Of a stretch of 64,000 nucleotides of DNA, positions 8,775 to 17,435 are shown one piece after another. How positions within the stretch are numbered: the first letter of the stretch is position 1; each line of letters opens with the position of its first letter. A program made the position numbers and the translations under genes. The DNA is taken from contig NZ_MAQX01000011.1 of the NCBI RefSeq assembly GCF_001682865.1, positions 614 to 64,613 on the forward strand, read 5' to 3'. Source of the DNA: Bacillus sp. FJAT-26390. Lineage in GTDB: Bacteria; Bacillota; Bacilli; Paenibacillales; Paenibacillaceae. The notes below the pieces were generated by a model. That model did not search any database, was not told the DNA's origin, and was given only the letters and a program-made list of their open reading frames with translations.

Positions 8775-10064
8775 TCACTCATCAATATATAACAAACTAT
8801 CGTCCTTTTGCAAGGATGTACCGCGAATTCGTTTATTCCTAATTAAGGTTGACGGGTCGTCACCAAGCATGCCGGCGGTTAAAACAGCATCCTCTCCGTA
8901 CTTGTCGCGGAGCCTATCCATCGCCTGCGTTAGCGCCTCCTTGCGGGGCTGCTGCTTATAGCTGAATAAATCAAGCTGCAGGGCGGTTTCATCAAGCAGC
9001 GTCAGGTTTTGGAGCGTAATGCCAAGCAAGCGAATCGGTTCGCCGGCCTTCCAATGCCGATCATAAAGCCTGCACGCTTCTCTATAGAAATCCTCTGCGT
9101 TTTGCGAAGGCGCGGCAAGCGTATGGGAGCGGGCGATCGTCGTCATATCCGGCTTGCGGATCGTAATCTGGACGGTAGTCGCAACCATCTTCTGCCTCCG
9201 CAGCCTGCGTCCGGTTTGATCGGCCAAATTCAGCATCACCCGGTAAACGTCCTCGCGAGCGGTAATGTCGCTTGGAAGCGTCGTCGTGTGTCCAATTGAT
9301 TTATTGCGCTCCCTATTCGGATTAACCTCGGAGTAGTCCAGTCCGTGCGCAGCCGATTTCATCCAAGATCCGACTACGCCAAAATGTTTATTCAGCATCA
9401 TTTCATCCGTTGCAGCCAGCTGACCGATTGTACGGATGTTCAGCTTCGCCAGCTTCTCGGCCGTCTTCTTCCCGATTCCGAACAAGGTATCGCATGATTT
9501 ATCCCACAGCACGCTTTTCACATCTCGTATGCGCAGCACGGTTAACCCATTTGGCTTCTTCATGTCTGACGCCATCTTCGCCAGCAGCTTGTTCGGAGCT
9601 AAACCAATTGAGCATGGAAGCGACCACTCGGACATAATCCGCTGTTGAAGCGCCTCGGCGATTTCCAGAGGCGAGCCGAACATCTTGGATCCCGTAATAT
9701 CCATGTAGCACTCATCGATGGAAACTGCCTCAACGAGCGGCGTGTATTGCCTGGCAATCGCCATAAAACCGTGTGAGTATTTGCGGTATAAATTAAAATC
9801 CGGCTTTATTAATATAAGCTCGGGACATAATTTAAGTGCCTGTCTAACGGTCATGCCCGTCTTAATCCCTTTGCGCCTTGCCGCATACGAGGCAGTCACG
9901 AGAATCCCCTTGCGCTGTTCCACGCTGCCAGACACCGCCGTCGGTTTGTTCTTATACTTCTCAGGCTCCTCGGCTTCATGCACGGAGCAATAGAAGGCAT
10001 TCATATCCAAATGAATGATCACGCGGCCTTTAGCCGGATAATGCTCATTCACATTTTTCATCAT
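8775..10064 (-). CDS. dinB: DNA polymerase IV (Y-family translesion polymerase)
   Basis: About 429 residues. The palm has HLDMNAFYCSVHEAE with the first catalytic Asp and SIDECYMD with the Asp-Glu pair; then thumb helix-hairpin-helix (LFGIGKKTAEKLAKLNI) and little-finger domains. A beta-clamp binding motif QLDLF lies at about 363-367. It copies past damaged bases with low fidelity. Translation could start at the GTG at 10076, but AGGCGG lies better for the ATG at 10064. I looked for a Bacillus-type LexA box upstream and did not find one. The QLDLF motif so far from the C-terminus leaves a 60-residue tail typical of Bacillales UV-repair relatives. Confidence 0.92.
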   Translation of the reverse strand: MMKNVNEHYPAKGRVIIHLDMNAFYCSVHEAEEPEKYKNKPTAVSGSVEQRKGILVTASYAARRKGIKTGMTVRQALKLCPELILIKPDFNLYRKYSHGFMAIARQYTPLVEAVSIDECYMDITGSKMFGSPLEIAEALQQRIMSEWSLPCSIGLAPNKLLAKMASDMKKPNGLTVLRIRDVKSVLWDKSCDTLFGIGKKTAEKLAKLNIRTIGQLAATDEMMLNKHFGVVGSWMKSAAHGLDYSEVNPNRERNKSIGHTTTLPSDITAREDVYRVMLNLADQTGRRLRRQKMVATTVQITIRKPDMTTIARSHTLAAPSQNAEDFYREACRLYDRHWKAGEPIRLLGITLQNLTLLDETALQLDLFSYKQQPRKEALTQAMDRLRDKYGEDAVLTAGMLGDDPSTLIRNKRIRGTSLQKDDSLLYIDE

Positions 10065-10207
10065 GACGCAAAGCACCGCCTATTCGAAGCAAATTGCCCA
10101 CATAAGCTTAATCATCATCAGCATACAATTGCAATAGGGTCAAGTCAACGAACCATAGAAAAGCGGACAAAAAATAGTGCTAACCTCTCTACTTTCATTG
10201 CGACAAG

Positions 10208-10216
10208 TGTTATAAT
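10208..10216 (+). promoter_or_regulatory. extended -10 promoter for cimA
   Basis: TGT-TATAAT (10208-10216) is an extended -10 element; no good -35 is seen 17 nt upstream. The start codon follows about 50 bp later. I saw no T-box or leader peptide. Confidence 0.5.
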
Positions 10217-10264
10217 ACTAAATTATGATTTGAAAAGGCTATCAGTGAAGGAGGCGTCCCGTTA

Positions 10265-11881
10265 ATGACAACAAACATTTCCATATTTGATACGACGCTG
10301 CGTGACGGTACACAAGGTGAAGGGATCAGCCTGTCGGCGGATGACAAGTTAAAAATTGCCCAGAAGCTCGACGCGTTGGGCGTCCATTATATTGAAGGCG
10401 GCAATCCGGGAAGCAACAGCAAGGATATTGAATTTTTCCAACGGATCAAAGCATTTAATCTGAATGCCAAAATTACCGCTTTCGGCAGCACGCGCCGTAA
10501 AAACAGCCTAGCCGAGCAGGATGCGAGCCTTGTCCGCATCGCTGAATCCGGCGTGCCAGCGGCTACGCTTGTAGGAAAGTCATGGGACTTCCATGTACAT
10601 ACCGCCCTGCAAACGACGCTTGAAGAAAACCTGTCGATGATTTATGATTCCATCGCATTTCTGAAACAGAACGAGATGGAAGCGTTGTTTGATGCGGAGC
10701 ACTTTTTTGACGGCTACAAGAACAACCCGGAATACGCGATCTCCGTTCTGAAGAAAGCGCAGGACGCCGGTGCGAACTGGCTCGTTCTTTGCGATACGAA
10801 CGGCGGTACGCTTCCGAATGAAATCCATGAAATCGTAACCCGCGTAAAGCAGGTGCTAACGACGCCGATCGGCATCCATACTCATAACGATTGCGAGCTT
10901 GCCGTTGCGAACTCGCTCGCTGCTGTCGGAGCTGGCGCACGCCAGGTGCAAGGAACGATTAACGGATACGGCGAGCGGTGCGGCAACGCAAACCTATGCT
11001 CAATCATTCCGAACCTACAAATTAAGATGAACTACGATGTGCTGCCGGAAGACAAGCTTCGCGCGCTTACGGGTACGGCACGTTATGTCAGTGAAATCGC
11101 GAATGTCCACATGCCGGTTGGCCAAGCTTATGTCGGCAATGCCGCGTTCGCTCACAAAGGCGGCATCCATGTGTCCGCGATCATGAAGGATTCCAAAACC
11201 TACGAGCATATTCAGCCAGAGCTTGTAGGAAACAAACAGCGCATTCTCGTCTCCGAGCTTGCAGGCCAAAGCAACATTATTTCTAAGGCTAAGGAACTTG
11301 GTCTTGATGTTACGGCGAACAACGATAAAACGAAGCTCATCATGGATCAGATCAAAGAGCTTGAGCATCAAGGGTATCAATTTGAAGGTGCCGACGCTTC
11401 AATGGAGCTTCTGCTTCGCGAAGCATTCGGCGGCGAGGTCAAGGAAGTTTTCAAGGTCGAATCGTTCAAGATGCTCGTAGAAAAAACGAACGGCCAGATG
11501 ATTTCCGAAGCCATCGTCAAAATCAACGTCGGCGGACAGCAGGTTTATACGGCTGCTGAAGGCAACGGTCCGGTCAACGCCCTCGATAACGCCTTGCGCA
11601 AGGCGCTGGTGCAGTTTTATCCGAAGATTGAAAATATCCATCTCTCCGATTATAAAGTCCGTGTAATCGACGAGAAGGACGCTACAGCCGCTAAGGTTCG
11701 CGTTCTTATTGAATCGACTGGACTGGATAACACATGGAGCACGGTCGGCGTGTCCAGCAACGTTATCGAAGCAAGCTGGGAAGCGCTCGTGGACAGCATC
11801 CGTTATGCCCTGCTTGGCATGGTTAAAGTAGATAGCGCGCATGTTGATCCGCTAGATCGAATCGGACTCGTGAATCATTAA
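10265..11881 (+). CDS. cimA: (R)-citramalate synthase
   Basis: A 538-residue LeuA/HMG-CoA-lyase family enzyme starting with SIFDTTLRDGTQGEGISLS, the citramalate-synthase variant of the DTTLRDG metal site. The TIM barrel continues with GIHTHNDCELAVANSLAA (His pair for the metal) and NGYGERCGNANL; the C-terminal 130 residues form the LeuA-type regulatory dimerisation domain. It condenses pyruvate and acetyl-CoA to citramalate, a threonine-independent route to 2-oxobutanoate and isoleucine. GGAGGC precedes the ATG. Isoleucine feedback is expected for the family. The gene is monocistronic, away from leu/ilv genes. Confidence 0.92.
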   Translation: MTTNISIFDTTLRDGTQGEGISLSADDKLKIAQKLDALGVHYIEGGNPGSNSKDIEFFQRIKAFNLNAKITAFGSTRRKNSLAEQDASLVRIAESGVPAATLVGKSWDFHVHTALQTTLEENLSMIYDSIAFLKQNEMEALFDAEHFFDGYKNNPEYAISVLKKAQDAGANWLVLCDTNGGTLPNEIHEIVTRVKQVLTTPIGIHTHNDCELAVANSLAAVGAGARQVQGTINGYGERCGNANLCSIIPNLQIKMNYDVLPEDKLRALTGTARYVSEIANVHMPVGQAYVGNAAFAHKGGIHVSAIMKDSKTYEHIQPELVGNKQRILVSELAGQSNIISKAKELGLDVTANNDKTKLIMDQIKELEHQGYQFEGADASMELLLREAFGGEVKEVFKVESFKMLVEKTNGQMISEAIVKINVGGQQVYTAAEGNGPVNALDNALRKALVQFYPKIENIHLSDYKVRVIDEKDATAAKVRVLIESTGLDNTWSTVGVSSNVIEASWEALVDSIRYALLGMVKVDSAHVDPLDRIGLVNH

Positions 11882-11886
11882 GCAAA

Positions 11887-11935
11887 AAGGGCTGCCAGCT
11901 CGTCATTGAGTGACGAACGGGCAGCCCTTCTATTT
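11887..11935 (+). terminator. bidirectional terminator between cimA and the TlpA-like gene
   Basis: AAGGGCTGCC (11887-11896) pairs with GGCAGCCCTT (11920-11929) with an inner CGTCA/TGACG hairpin; a short U-rich stretch follows. It serves both convergent genes. Confidence 0.7.
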
Positions 11936-11940
11936 GTTTA

Positions 11941-12480
11941 TTACATCCACTTCTCGATCAAGCGTTCCCATTCTTCGTAAGGGATGACGCCATTGATCCG
12001 CTCTCTTATGACGCCTTCGCTATCGATTAGAAACGTTGTCGGAAACGTATCCACTTTATACTGCTTCGTCACATCGCCAACCCGGTCCATTAATATCGGA
12101 AACGTAAACTCATGCTCATTTACAAAATCTCTAGCCGCGCGTTCTTTATCGTACTTCGTTGCATTTACCCCAATTAGCTGAATTGCATCTCCATACTGCT
12201 CATGAAGCCGCTGAAGATCCGGCGCTTCCAGCTCGCAAGGACCGCACCAGGAAGCCCAGAAGTTGACAAACGATAGCTTGCCTTGCTTTCCGCCTACCTC
12301 GTACGATTTCTCGTCAAGCGCCGGAAGCTTGAAGGCTGTCGCCTCAAATCCCGCCTTCGGTTTAAACCCTTCGGCCGGAGCCGCCATCGTAACCGACTTT
12401 GAATCATCATTTTTATATTGAAAAACAGCTAGACCGGCAAACACGAATGCAATCGTAAAAAGCGCTATAACGCGTTTCAT
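11941..12480 (-). CDS. TlpA/ResA-like membrane-anchored thiol-disulfide oxidoreductase
   Basis: A 179-residue protein with an uncleaved N-terminal anchor (about 4-20) and an extracytoplasmic thioredoxin domain with Trp-Cys79-Gly-Pro-Cys82 in NFWASWCGPCELEAPDL, plus the cis-proline segment VDTFPTTFLID. ResA-type proteins reduce apocytochrome c or act in general thiol exchange; no cytochrome biogenesis genes adjoin, so the role is open. The ATG at 12480 follows an AAGGAAGG site; a longer in-frame ORF upstream has no ribosome site. Family firm, substrate unknown. Confidence 0.87.
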   Translation of the reverse strand: MKRVIALFTIAFVFAGLAVFQYKNDDSKSVTMAAPAEGFKPKAGFEATAFKLPALDEKSYEVGGKQGKLSFVNFWASWCGPCELEAPDLQRLHEQYGDAIQLIGVNATKYDKERAARDFVNEHEFTFPILMDRVGDVTKQYKVDTFPTTFLIDSEGVIRERINGVIPYEEWERLIEKWM

Positions 12481-12769
12481 GCAGAACCTTCCTTCTCTCG
12501 CAATATCATTCTTTTGGTATGGCTTCATGGTATCATGCGCCGTATGGAAGCTCAAGGCGCTGGGCACATTAGCCATAAATTCGTCACGATTATCCAGTTA
12601 TACAGCTAAATCGTTTCATCCAAGTACTAAACTTATTGTCGGTTAACGCGGTGCTGTTCATACCCCGAACCAGATATTGGCCTGCCTGCGCCTTTGCCCA
12701 CAAATGTTAGCGCACCATTGTTTAATCCGTTATACTTACCTTATCCATTCCGAATAAGGAGGCGTTATT

Positions 12770-13237
12770 ATGACAGCACAACAATCGAAGGGTTATATTA
12801 CCAAATCGGCATATGAGCAGCTTATCCAAATTTGTTTGGATGCCAAGCCTTTAGAAGCATGCGGTATCGTTGTAAGCAGCGAATCAAACGCCTCGCCCTT
12901 GGCTGATCGGCCTGATGATGCAACCTTCCAATTGATTGATACGATTATTCCGATAAAAAATATACATATCGATCCTACCCGCTCGTTCGCCTTTGATCCG
13001 GCAGAGTGGACGGCGGCCTTTTATGACATGCAAAAAAACCGACAAACGCTTGTCGGCTTATTTCACTCGCATCCGCGAACAGAAGCCATTCCGTCTTCTA
13101 GCGACTCTGAAGGTTTCCTGCCCGCATCCGAGCTTTCCTATTGGATTGTGTCCTTGCAAAACAGCGCAGCCCCTCAGGTTAAGCCCTATCGCCTCTCACA
13201 AGGGACATTCCTACCGCTGCACCTAGTGTTTGCTTAG
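12770..13237 (+). CDS. JAMM/MPN+ (Mov34/JAB) metalloprotease-domain protein
   Basis: A 155-residue protein with the JAMM metal site: Glu29 in LEACGIV, His99-Ser-His101-Pro and Asp112 in HSHPRTEAIPSSSD, spaced as H-x-H-x10-D. Prokaryotic JAB proteins cleave after a C-terminal glycine of ubiquitin-like sulfur carriers (ThiS/MoaD type) or act in cysteine synthesis, as in Mec+; no such partner lies nearby. An AAGGAGGC site is 9 nt from the ATG. Its last 15 bases overlap the end of the convergent exonuclease gene. Domain and metal site are clear, substrate unknown. Confidence 0.85.
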   Translation: MTAQQSKGYITKSAYEQLIQICLDAKPLEACGIVVSSESNASPLADRPDDATFQLIDTIIPIKNIHIDPTRSFAFDPAEWTAAFYDMQKNRQTLVGLFHSHPRTEAIPSSSDSEGFLPASELSYWIVSLQNSAAPQVKPYRLSQGTFLPLHLVFA

Positions 13238-13957
13238 ATAAGCATAAAGATCGCCAAGCGTCGTAATGTTCCGCTCCAAAATTCTTGCCAAATAGTTTTG
13301 CCACAGCTTGGCGGTCATAATTGAATCTTGCAGCGCATGATGCCGTTCCGTTATGGGGATACAGCAGCTCTCAAGCAGCTCGTCGAGACTGTATCCTTCA
13401 AGGTTCGGCTCCAGCCACTTTGCTACCATCATCGTATCCAGCACCCTATGGTTTAAATTCACCTTCGATGTTCGCCAAAGCGCAGCGTTTAAAAATTGCT
13501 TGTCATGACCGGAAGCATGTGCAATAAGCAGACGCCTGCCGACAAACTCCATAAAATCATGTAGCACCTGCATCAAATCAGGCGCATCCTGTACCATTTC
13601 ATTTGTAATGCCGGTTAATTCGATTATCGCCTTCGGAATTCTCCGCTTAGGATTTACGAGGCTGTAGAACGATTCATTTTCCACAATTTCGCCGTTCCGC
13701 AGCAACACTGCTCCGAAAGAAATGATCTCGTCCCCATTTGTTGGATAGAAGCCCGTTGTTTCAAGATCAAATATGACAACCTCAAGCTCTCGCAGCGGCA
13801 TGTCGAACATGGATTGCTTGCGCTGCTCTTTATTGACGTTGCGAATAAACGCCATTTGCTGCGCATTTTGCGAGCCTAACATAGAAGCGATGGCAGGCGT
13901 AAATCCTCCCATTTTGTATAGGTTCCACATGCGACCGACGCCTTTTTGCTCTTTCAT
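13223..13957 (-). CDS. DnaQ-like 3'-5' exonuclease (DEDDh)
   Basis: A 244-residue protein with an N-terminal helical extension of about 55 residues and a DnaQ/PolC-epsilon fold: ExoI VIFDLETTGFYP (Asp64, Glu66), ExoII around IAHASGHDKQFL, and ExoIII RHHALQDSIMTAKLW (His/Asp). It should remove nucleotides from 3' ends of DNA or RNA. It follows the DUF294 nucleotidyltransferase gene by 12 bp, a pairing also known in Proteobacteria where a CBS-DUF294 protein adjoins a DnaQ-like exonuclease. The ATG at 13957 follows AAGGCGGTGGAG; an alternative ATG lies at 13930. The coupling suggests a shared function, which is not known. Confidence 0.88.
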   Translation of the reverse strand: MKEQKGVGRMWNLYKMGGFTPAIASMLGSQNAQQMAFIRNVNKEQRKQSMFDMPLRELEVVIFDLETTGFYPTNGDEIISFGAVLLRNGEIVENESFYSLVNPKRRIPKAIIELTGITNEMVQDAPDLMQVLHDFMEFVGRRLLIAHASGHDKQFLNAALWRTSKVNLNHRVLDTMMVAKWLEPNLEGYSLDELLESCCIPITERHHALQDSIMTAKLWQNYLARILERNITTLGDLYAYLSKH

Positions 13958-13969
13958 TTCTCCACCGCC

Positions 13970-15037
13970 TTACGTAAGCCTGCCCATTGTTTGCTTGAAT
14001 ACCGCACGCTGCAGCTTCTTGCCTAATCGCAGGCCGCTTTTTAATTCATCCGTCATTTCCTTCGTCAGCTTACGGCTCGAAAGCTTGCCGTTATTGGCAT
14101 ATAAGCCATCGTCATTCTGTTCGGTCGTCATTAACCGGAGTCTCAGAAAAATCCGAAACGCTTGGTCATACACGGCAGCATCCTCTTTGGACATCTTACC
14201 CGCTTTGACAAGCATTTTGATTCGCTCCAGCGTCGACGTTTCCCGGATACCAACCTGAACAGCCAACAGCCTAATCGCATTTACCATCGGAATATAAGCG
14301 CCATATTTAATATCGAGGCTGCCTGCGTCTTCTCCGTACTGCTCCTTTAGCAATTGGCCAAAAAAACCTAGCAGCACCTTGTGGCGCATCGTATTATCCA
14401 GCATGCGCTGAATAATAATCTGATGGTTCAGCATATCGGTAAAAAATAAGTCCTTTAATTCATCAAGCAGCCGGCTGTCGCCATAAATGCATCTGCCATC
14501 CGCAATGATAAGCAAATACCGAACAGCTTCCCAAGCCGGCTCCTCAAACCAATGATTCAGCTTAGCGCCCCATTCCGTTAAGGATAAGCACCAATCGGGG
14601 TTGCTGCTTAACACATTCCCCTCGCATGGCGGATACCCTACCTTTTGCAGATGAAATACGACAAGCTCGCAAAGCTCTTTAAAATAGTTTTTCACTTCCG
14701 CCGGATCAGCCACTGGATCTTGATAGACAACTCCGCTGTCTTGATCGCTTGACAATGTCTGCTCTTTCCTGCCTCCGCTGCCGAACAATAAATATGCGTA
14801 AGGCACGGGGGGAGAACCCTTCCCCAACCGTGCCATTTCCGCTTCTGCGAGGACAACCGAGCGATGAATAACCGCGTCGTGCACCTCATTCAATTGTTCA
14901 TTAAATTGTTCGACCGGACGCGTAGGGAGAAGAGCTTCCATCTGCTCGTGTACTTGATCCCGCAAGCTTCGCAGCCCTTCCACATGATCGGCTGAACCAA
15001 TCTGTTTGAGCAGCTGCAATCGCACCGGATCACTCAT
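13970..15037 (-). CDS. DUF294 nucleotidyltransferase-like protein (GlnD-like)
   Basis: A 355-residue cytosolic protein. The nucleotidyltransferase core is LLFGSGGRKEQTLSSDQDSG (about 83-102) with Gly-Ser, Arg and the Asp98-x-Asp100 pair; the C-terminal half is the DUF294 substrate-binding helical domain (PF10335-like). It resembles the uridylyltransferase half of GlnD but lacks HD and ACT domains. It lies 42 bp after an ammonium transporter gene and 12 bp before a DnaQ-like exonuclease, all on one strand. A role in modifying a nitrogen-signalling protein is tempting, but no PII gene is present. GGGAGAGGG precedes the ATG. Confidence 0.85.
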   Translation of the reverse strand: MSDPVRLQLLKQIGSADHVEGLRSLRDQVHEQMEALLPTRPVEQFNEQLNEVHDAVIHRSVVLAEAEMARLGKGSPPVPYAYLLFGSGGRKEQTLSSDQDSGVVYQDPVADPAEVKNYFKELCELVVFHLQKVGYPPCEGNVLSSNPDWCLSLTEWGAKLNHWFEEPAWEAVRYLLIIADGRCIYGDSRLLDELKDLFFTDMLNHQIIIQRMLDNTMRHKVLLGFFGQLLKEQYGEDAGSLDIKYGAYIPMVNAIRLLAVQVGIRETSTLERIKMLVKAGKMSKEDAAVYDQAFRIFLRLRLMTTEQNDDGLYANNGKLSSRKLTKEMTDELKSGLRLGKKLQRAVFKQTMGRLT

Positions 15038-15079
15038 GCGACGCCCTCTCCCTTCGGTCAGTCCATCATGACCTATCCA

Positions 15080-16444
15080 TTATCCTTGAATGTTTTGACC
15101 TGCTTTTTTCATTTGCTCAGGATAACCATAAGCGCCATGCTCGCTGAGGTCAAGACCGATAATTTCTTGCTCTTCCGTAACGCGGAAGCCCATGATAAGT
15201 TTCATCACGCCAAGGATAAGGAACGAAGCTGCAAGAACGAAAGCGCCAACGACTACAACGGATTCAAATTGTACCCAAAGCTGTTTCCAGCTGCCTGTGT
15301 CGATCAAACCGCCTGTACCTACGCCAACTTTGTCAGCAAGCGCTTGTGTAGCGAAGATACCGTTAGCAAGCGTACCCCATACACCAGCCGCGCCGTGAAC
15401 GGACAATGCGTAAATCGGATCGTCTACTTTGATTTTTTCGAAAAACTTCACGCTGTAGAATACGAGCACGCCTGCAACCAGACCAATAACAACGGCTGCC
15501 CAAGGGTCAACGAATGCGCATGATGCTGTAATTGCAACTAGACCAGCAAGCGTACCGTTAAGCATTGCAGTAATATCCGCTTTGCCTGTAACTGCCCATG
15601 AAATAAGAAGTGCCGCCACGCCTCCTGCGCCTGCTCCAAGCATCGTGTTGAAGGCTACAAATCCGAAGAAACCGTCGCCGATAGCTACCGTGCTGCCTGC
15701 GTTAAATCCGAACCAGCCAACCCATAGAAGCAATACGGAAAGTGCAGTGAAAACTTGGTTATGTCCCAAAATTTCATTTGCGGAACCGTCTTTGTTAAAT
15801 TTACCGATACGCGGTTTAAGTAATACAGTTGCTGCGAATGCTGCAAGTGCACCCGTTAAGTGAACGACCGTCGAGCCTGCAAAGTCTTGCGCTCCGTCTT
15901 CAGCAAGCCAGCCGCCGCCCCAGATCCAGTGAGCAACTACCGGATAGATGATTGCGATAAAGAATACGGTAAATACGATATAAGAGGAAAGCTTAGCTCT
16001 CTCTGCGAAACCGCCCCATGCGATGGAAAGCGATACAGCTGCAAAAGCGAGTTGGAACAAGAAGAATACCGTGCTTGGCAAGCTGTCGCCTTCTCCAGCT
16101 GATACAGCTGGATCGAAGAAGAAGTTGCCCCATCCGAACAAGGCGCTTACGCCACTATCTCCGCCGAATGCAATGCCGTAACCGAATGCCCAATAAATAA
16201 GTGCAGCTAGGCCAGTTGTGAAAATCGTTTTGCCGGCAACGTGACCCGCGTTTTTCATCCGAGTAGAACCTGTTTCAAGAAGAATAAATCCGCCTTGCAT
16301 GAGTAGAACAAGAATGAATGCGAGCATAACCCAAAGCGAGTTCAGACCCATGTTCAACGTTGCGGCGGAAGGATCCTCTGCGAACGCCATTACCGGAAAC
16401 AATAAGGTGAAGATTCCTAAAGCTAACATCGTTTTCTTAATCAT
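15080..16444 (-). CDS. amt: ammonium transporter (Amt/MEP/Rh family)
   Basis: A 454-residue membrane protein with a signal-like first segment (to about AFA-EDP) and eleven or so further helices. Family marks: LLMQGGFILLETGSTRMKNA, FQLAFAAVSLSIAWGGFAER, GSTVVHLTGALAA (pore His) and SVHGAAGVWGTLANGIFA (second pore His). It conducts ammonium/ammonia into the cell. The ATG at 16444 is 8 nt from GGGAG; the GTG at 16453 overlaps that site. A TTGTCA-17-TATAAT promoter and a GlnR/TnrA box lie just upstream, so nitrogen control is likely. Unusually, a DUF294 nucleotidyltransferase rather than glnK follows. Confidence 0.94.
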   Translation of the reverse strand: MIKKTMLALGIFTLLFPVMAFAEDPSAATLNMGLNSLWVMLAFILVLLMQGGFILLETGSTRMKNAGHVAGKTIFTTGLAALIYWAFGYGIAFGGDSGVSALFGWGNFFFDPAVSAGEGDSLPSTVFFLFQLAFAAVSLSIAWGGFAERAKLSSYIVFTVFFIAIIYPVVAHWIWGGGWLAEDGAQDFAGSTVVHLTGALAAFAATVLLKPRIGKFNKDGSANEILGHNQVFTALSVLLLWVGWFGFNAGSTVAIGDGFFGFVAFNTMLGAGAGGVAALLISWAVTGKADITAMLNGTLAGLVAITASCAFVDPWAAVVIGLVAGVLVFYSVKFFEKIKVDDPIYALSVHGAAGVWGTLANGIFATQALADKVGVGTGGLIDTGSWKQLWVQFESVVVVGAFVLAASFLILGVMKLIMGFRVTEEQEIIGLDLSEHGAYGYPEQMKKAGQNIQG

Positions 16445-16461
16445 TACGACCACTCCCTAAG

Positions 16462-16478
16462 TGTTATGTTTCCTTACA
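16462..16478 (-). promoter_or_regulatory. GlnR/TnrA operator upstream of amt
   Basis: TGTTATGTTTCCTTACA matches the consensus TGTNAN7TNACA at every fixed position. It lies between the predicted transcription start (about 16493) and the start codon, 17 bp from the ATG. A box downstream of the promoter fits repression, as known for GlnR sites of that position. Confidence 0.7.
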
Positions 16479-16499
16479 TGAGAGGAAAGACTTAATGTC

Positions 16500-16528
16500 A
16501 TTATAGTCAGTAGTGCTCAATTTGACAA
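16500..16528 (-). promoter_or_regulatory. sigma-A promoter of the amt operon
   Basis: On the minus strand TTGTCA (16523-16528), 17-nt spacer, TATAAT (16500-16505). Expected start about 16493, giving a leader of roughly 50 nt that contains the GlnR/TnrA box. Confidence 0.75.
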
Positions 16529-16957
16529 TACGTTTTCTGCAAATTTACAAAAAAAATCAAACATTCGGCATGAAATCTAACACGAACGTTAAGATTTTGA
16601 ACAAATCCGCATTAAAATCCACTATCGCACATGCTTATTCTTCGCATTTTCACATTTTATAGGCATAGATTCCTACTTGTGTAAATAATGATCTCCTAGT
16701 AGGAACGGCGATGCATCAAATTAGATACAAAAAATAAGCTATATATAGAAGAAATAAAATAACTGCGCTTTCAAAACGTAGATTCTACCGTTCCTGATTA
16801 CACGGTCATGTAACACGTTTGACTGTATGGTTACTTTACTATTATCATTAGAGATAACAGAGGAACCACATATTGTGATGGCGACACGGAGCCATGTTTC
16901 GGGTAAAATATAAGTTTAGCGCATGAACGGAATTTTACTTTCTTATATTTTGTACGA
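16529..16957. other. AT-rich intergenic region between amt and merR
   Basis: About 430 bp without a convincing ORF. An inverted repeat TTCCTACT (16670-16677) / AGTAGGAA (16698-16705) with a 20-nt loop is present; no strong promoter for the MerR gene was identified. No second full GlnR/TnrA box upstream of the amt -35 was seen. Confidence 0.5.
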
Positions 16958-16972
16958 ATGGAGGATATGAAA

Positions 16973-17398
16973 ATGTATCGTATCGGAGAACTAGCTAAAC
17001 TTTCTCAAATCAGCCCTCGAACCATTGATTACTATACTTCAATCGGTTTAATAGAACCCGCGGAACGATCCGCCAAGAACTATCGCCTCTATGCCGATGA
17101 AACCTTGGAGCGATTAGAACGTATTGAACAGATGAAAAAAGATAAATATACGTTAGATGAGATTAAAGCGACAATTGAAAGCTGGAGCAAAATTACACCC
17201 GAGGAGCAAGTCTCTCGCAAGCTGACAGACCTGCAGCATCATCTAAGCCAGTTGGAGCGGGAAGTAAAGGAGCTGGAGCCTGTCATTAAGAAGCTCAAGC
17301 CACGCCAAGCCAACCATCTCTACACTCGCCTCATGCCGCAGACCGCCGCTTGTATCGAGGCTCTAATGCTTCTTATCAACAAAAGCTCCCTCATGTAG
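16973..17398 (+). CDS. MerR-family transcriptional regulator
   Basis: A 141-residue protein: N-terminal winged helix-turn-helix MYRIGELAKLSQISPRTIDYYTSIGLI (first 20 residues cover the recognition helix region), then a long dimerisation coiled coil (about 75-115) and a short C-terminal tail without a cysteine metal site. Effector unknown. GGAGGA ends 7 nt before the ATG at 16973; an upstream in-frame ATG at 16958 overlaps the ribosome site. The YugP-like gene follows 37 bp downstream on the same strand, so both may be co-transcribed. Confidence 0.85.
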   Translation: MYRIGELAKLSQISPRTIDYYTSIGLIEPAERSAKNYRLYADETLERLERIEQMKKDKYTLDEIKATIESWSKITPEEQVSRKLTDLQHHLSQLEREVKELEPVIKKLKPRQANHLYTRLMPQTAACIEALMLLINKSSLM

Positions 17399-17435
17399 CG
17401 ATTATATTTCATCAATATAATGGAGGAATGACTCA

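Noticed and set aside
10077..10207. LexA box upstream of dinB, or T-box/leader upstream of cimA
   Set aside because: No match to the Bacillus LexA consensus and no leader peptide or specifier structure visible.
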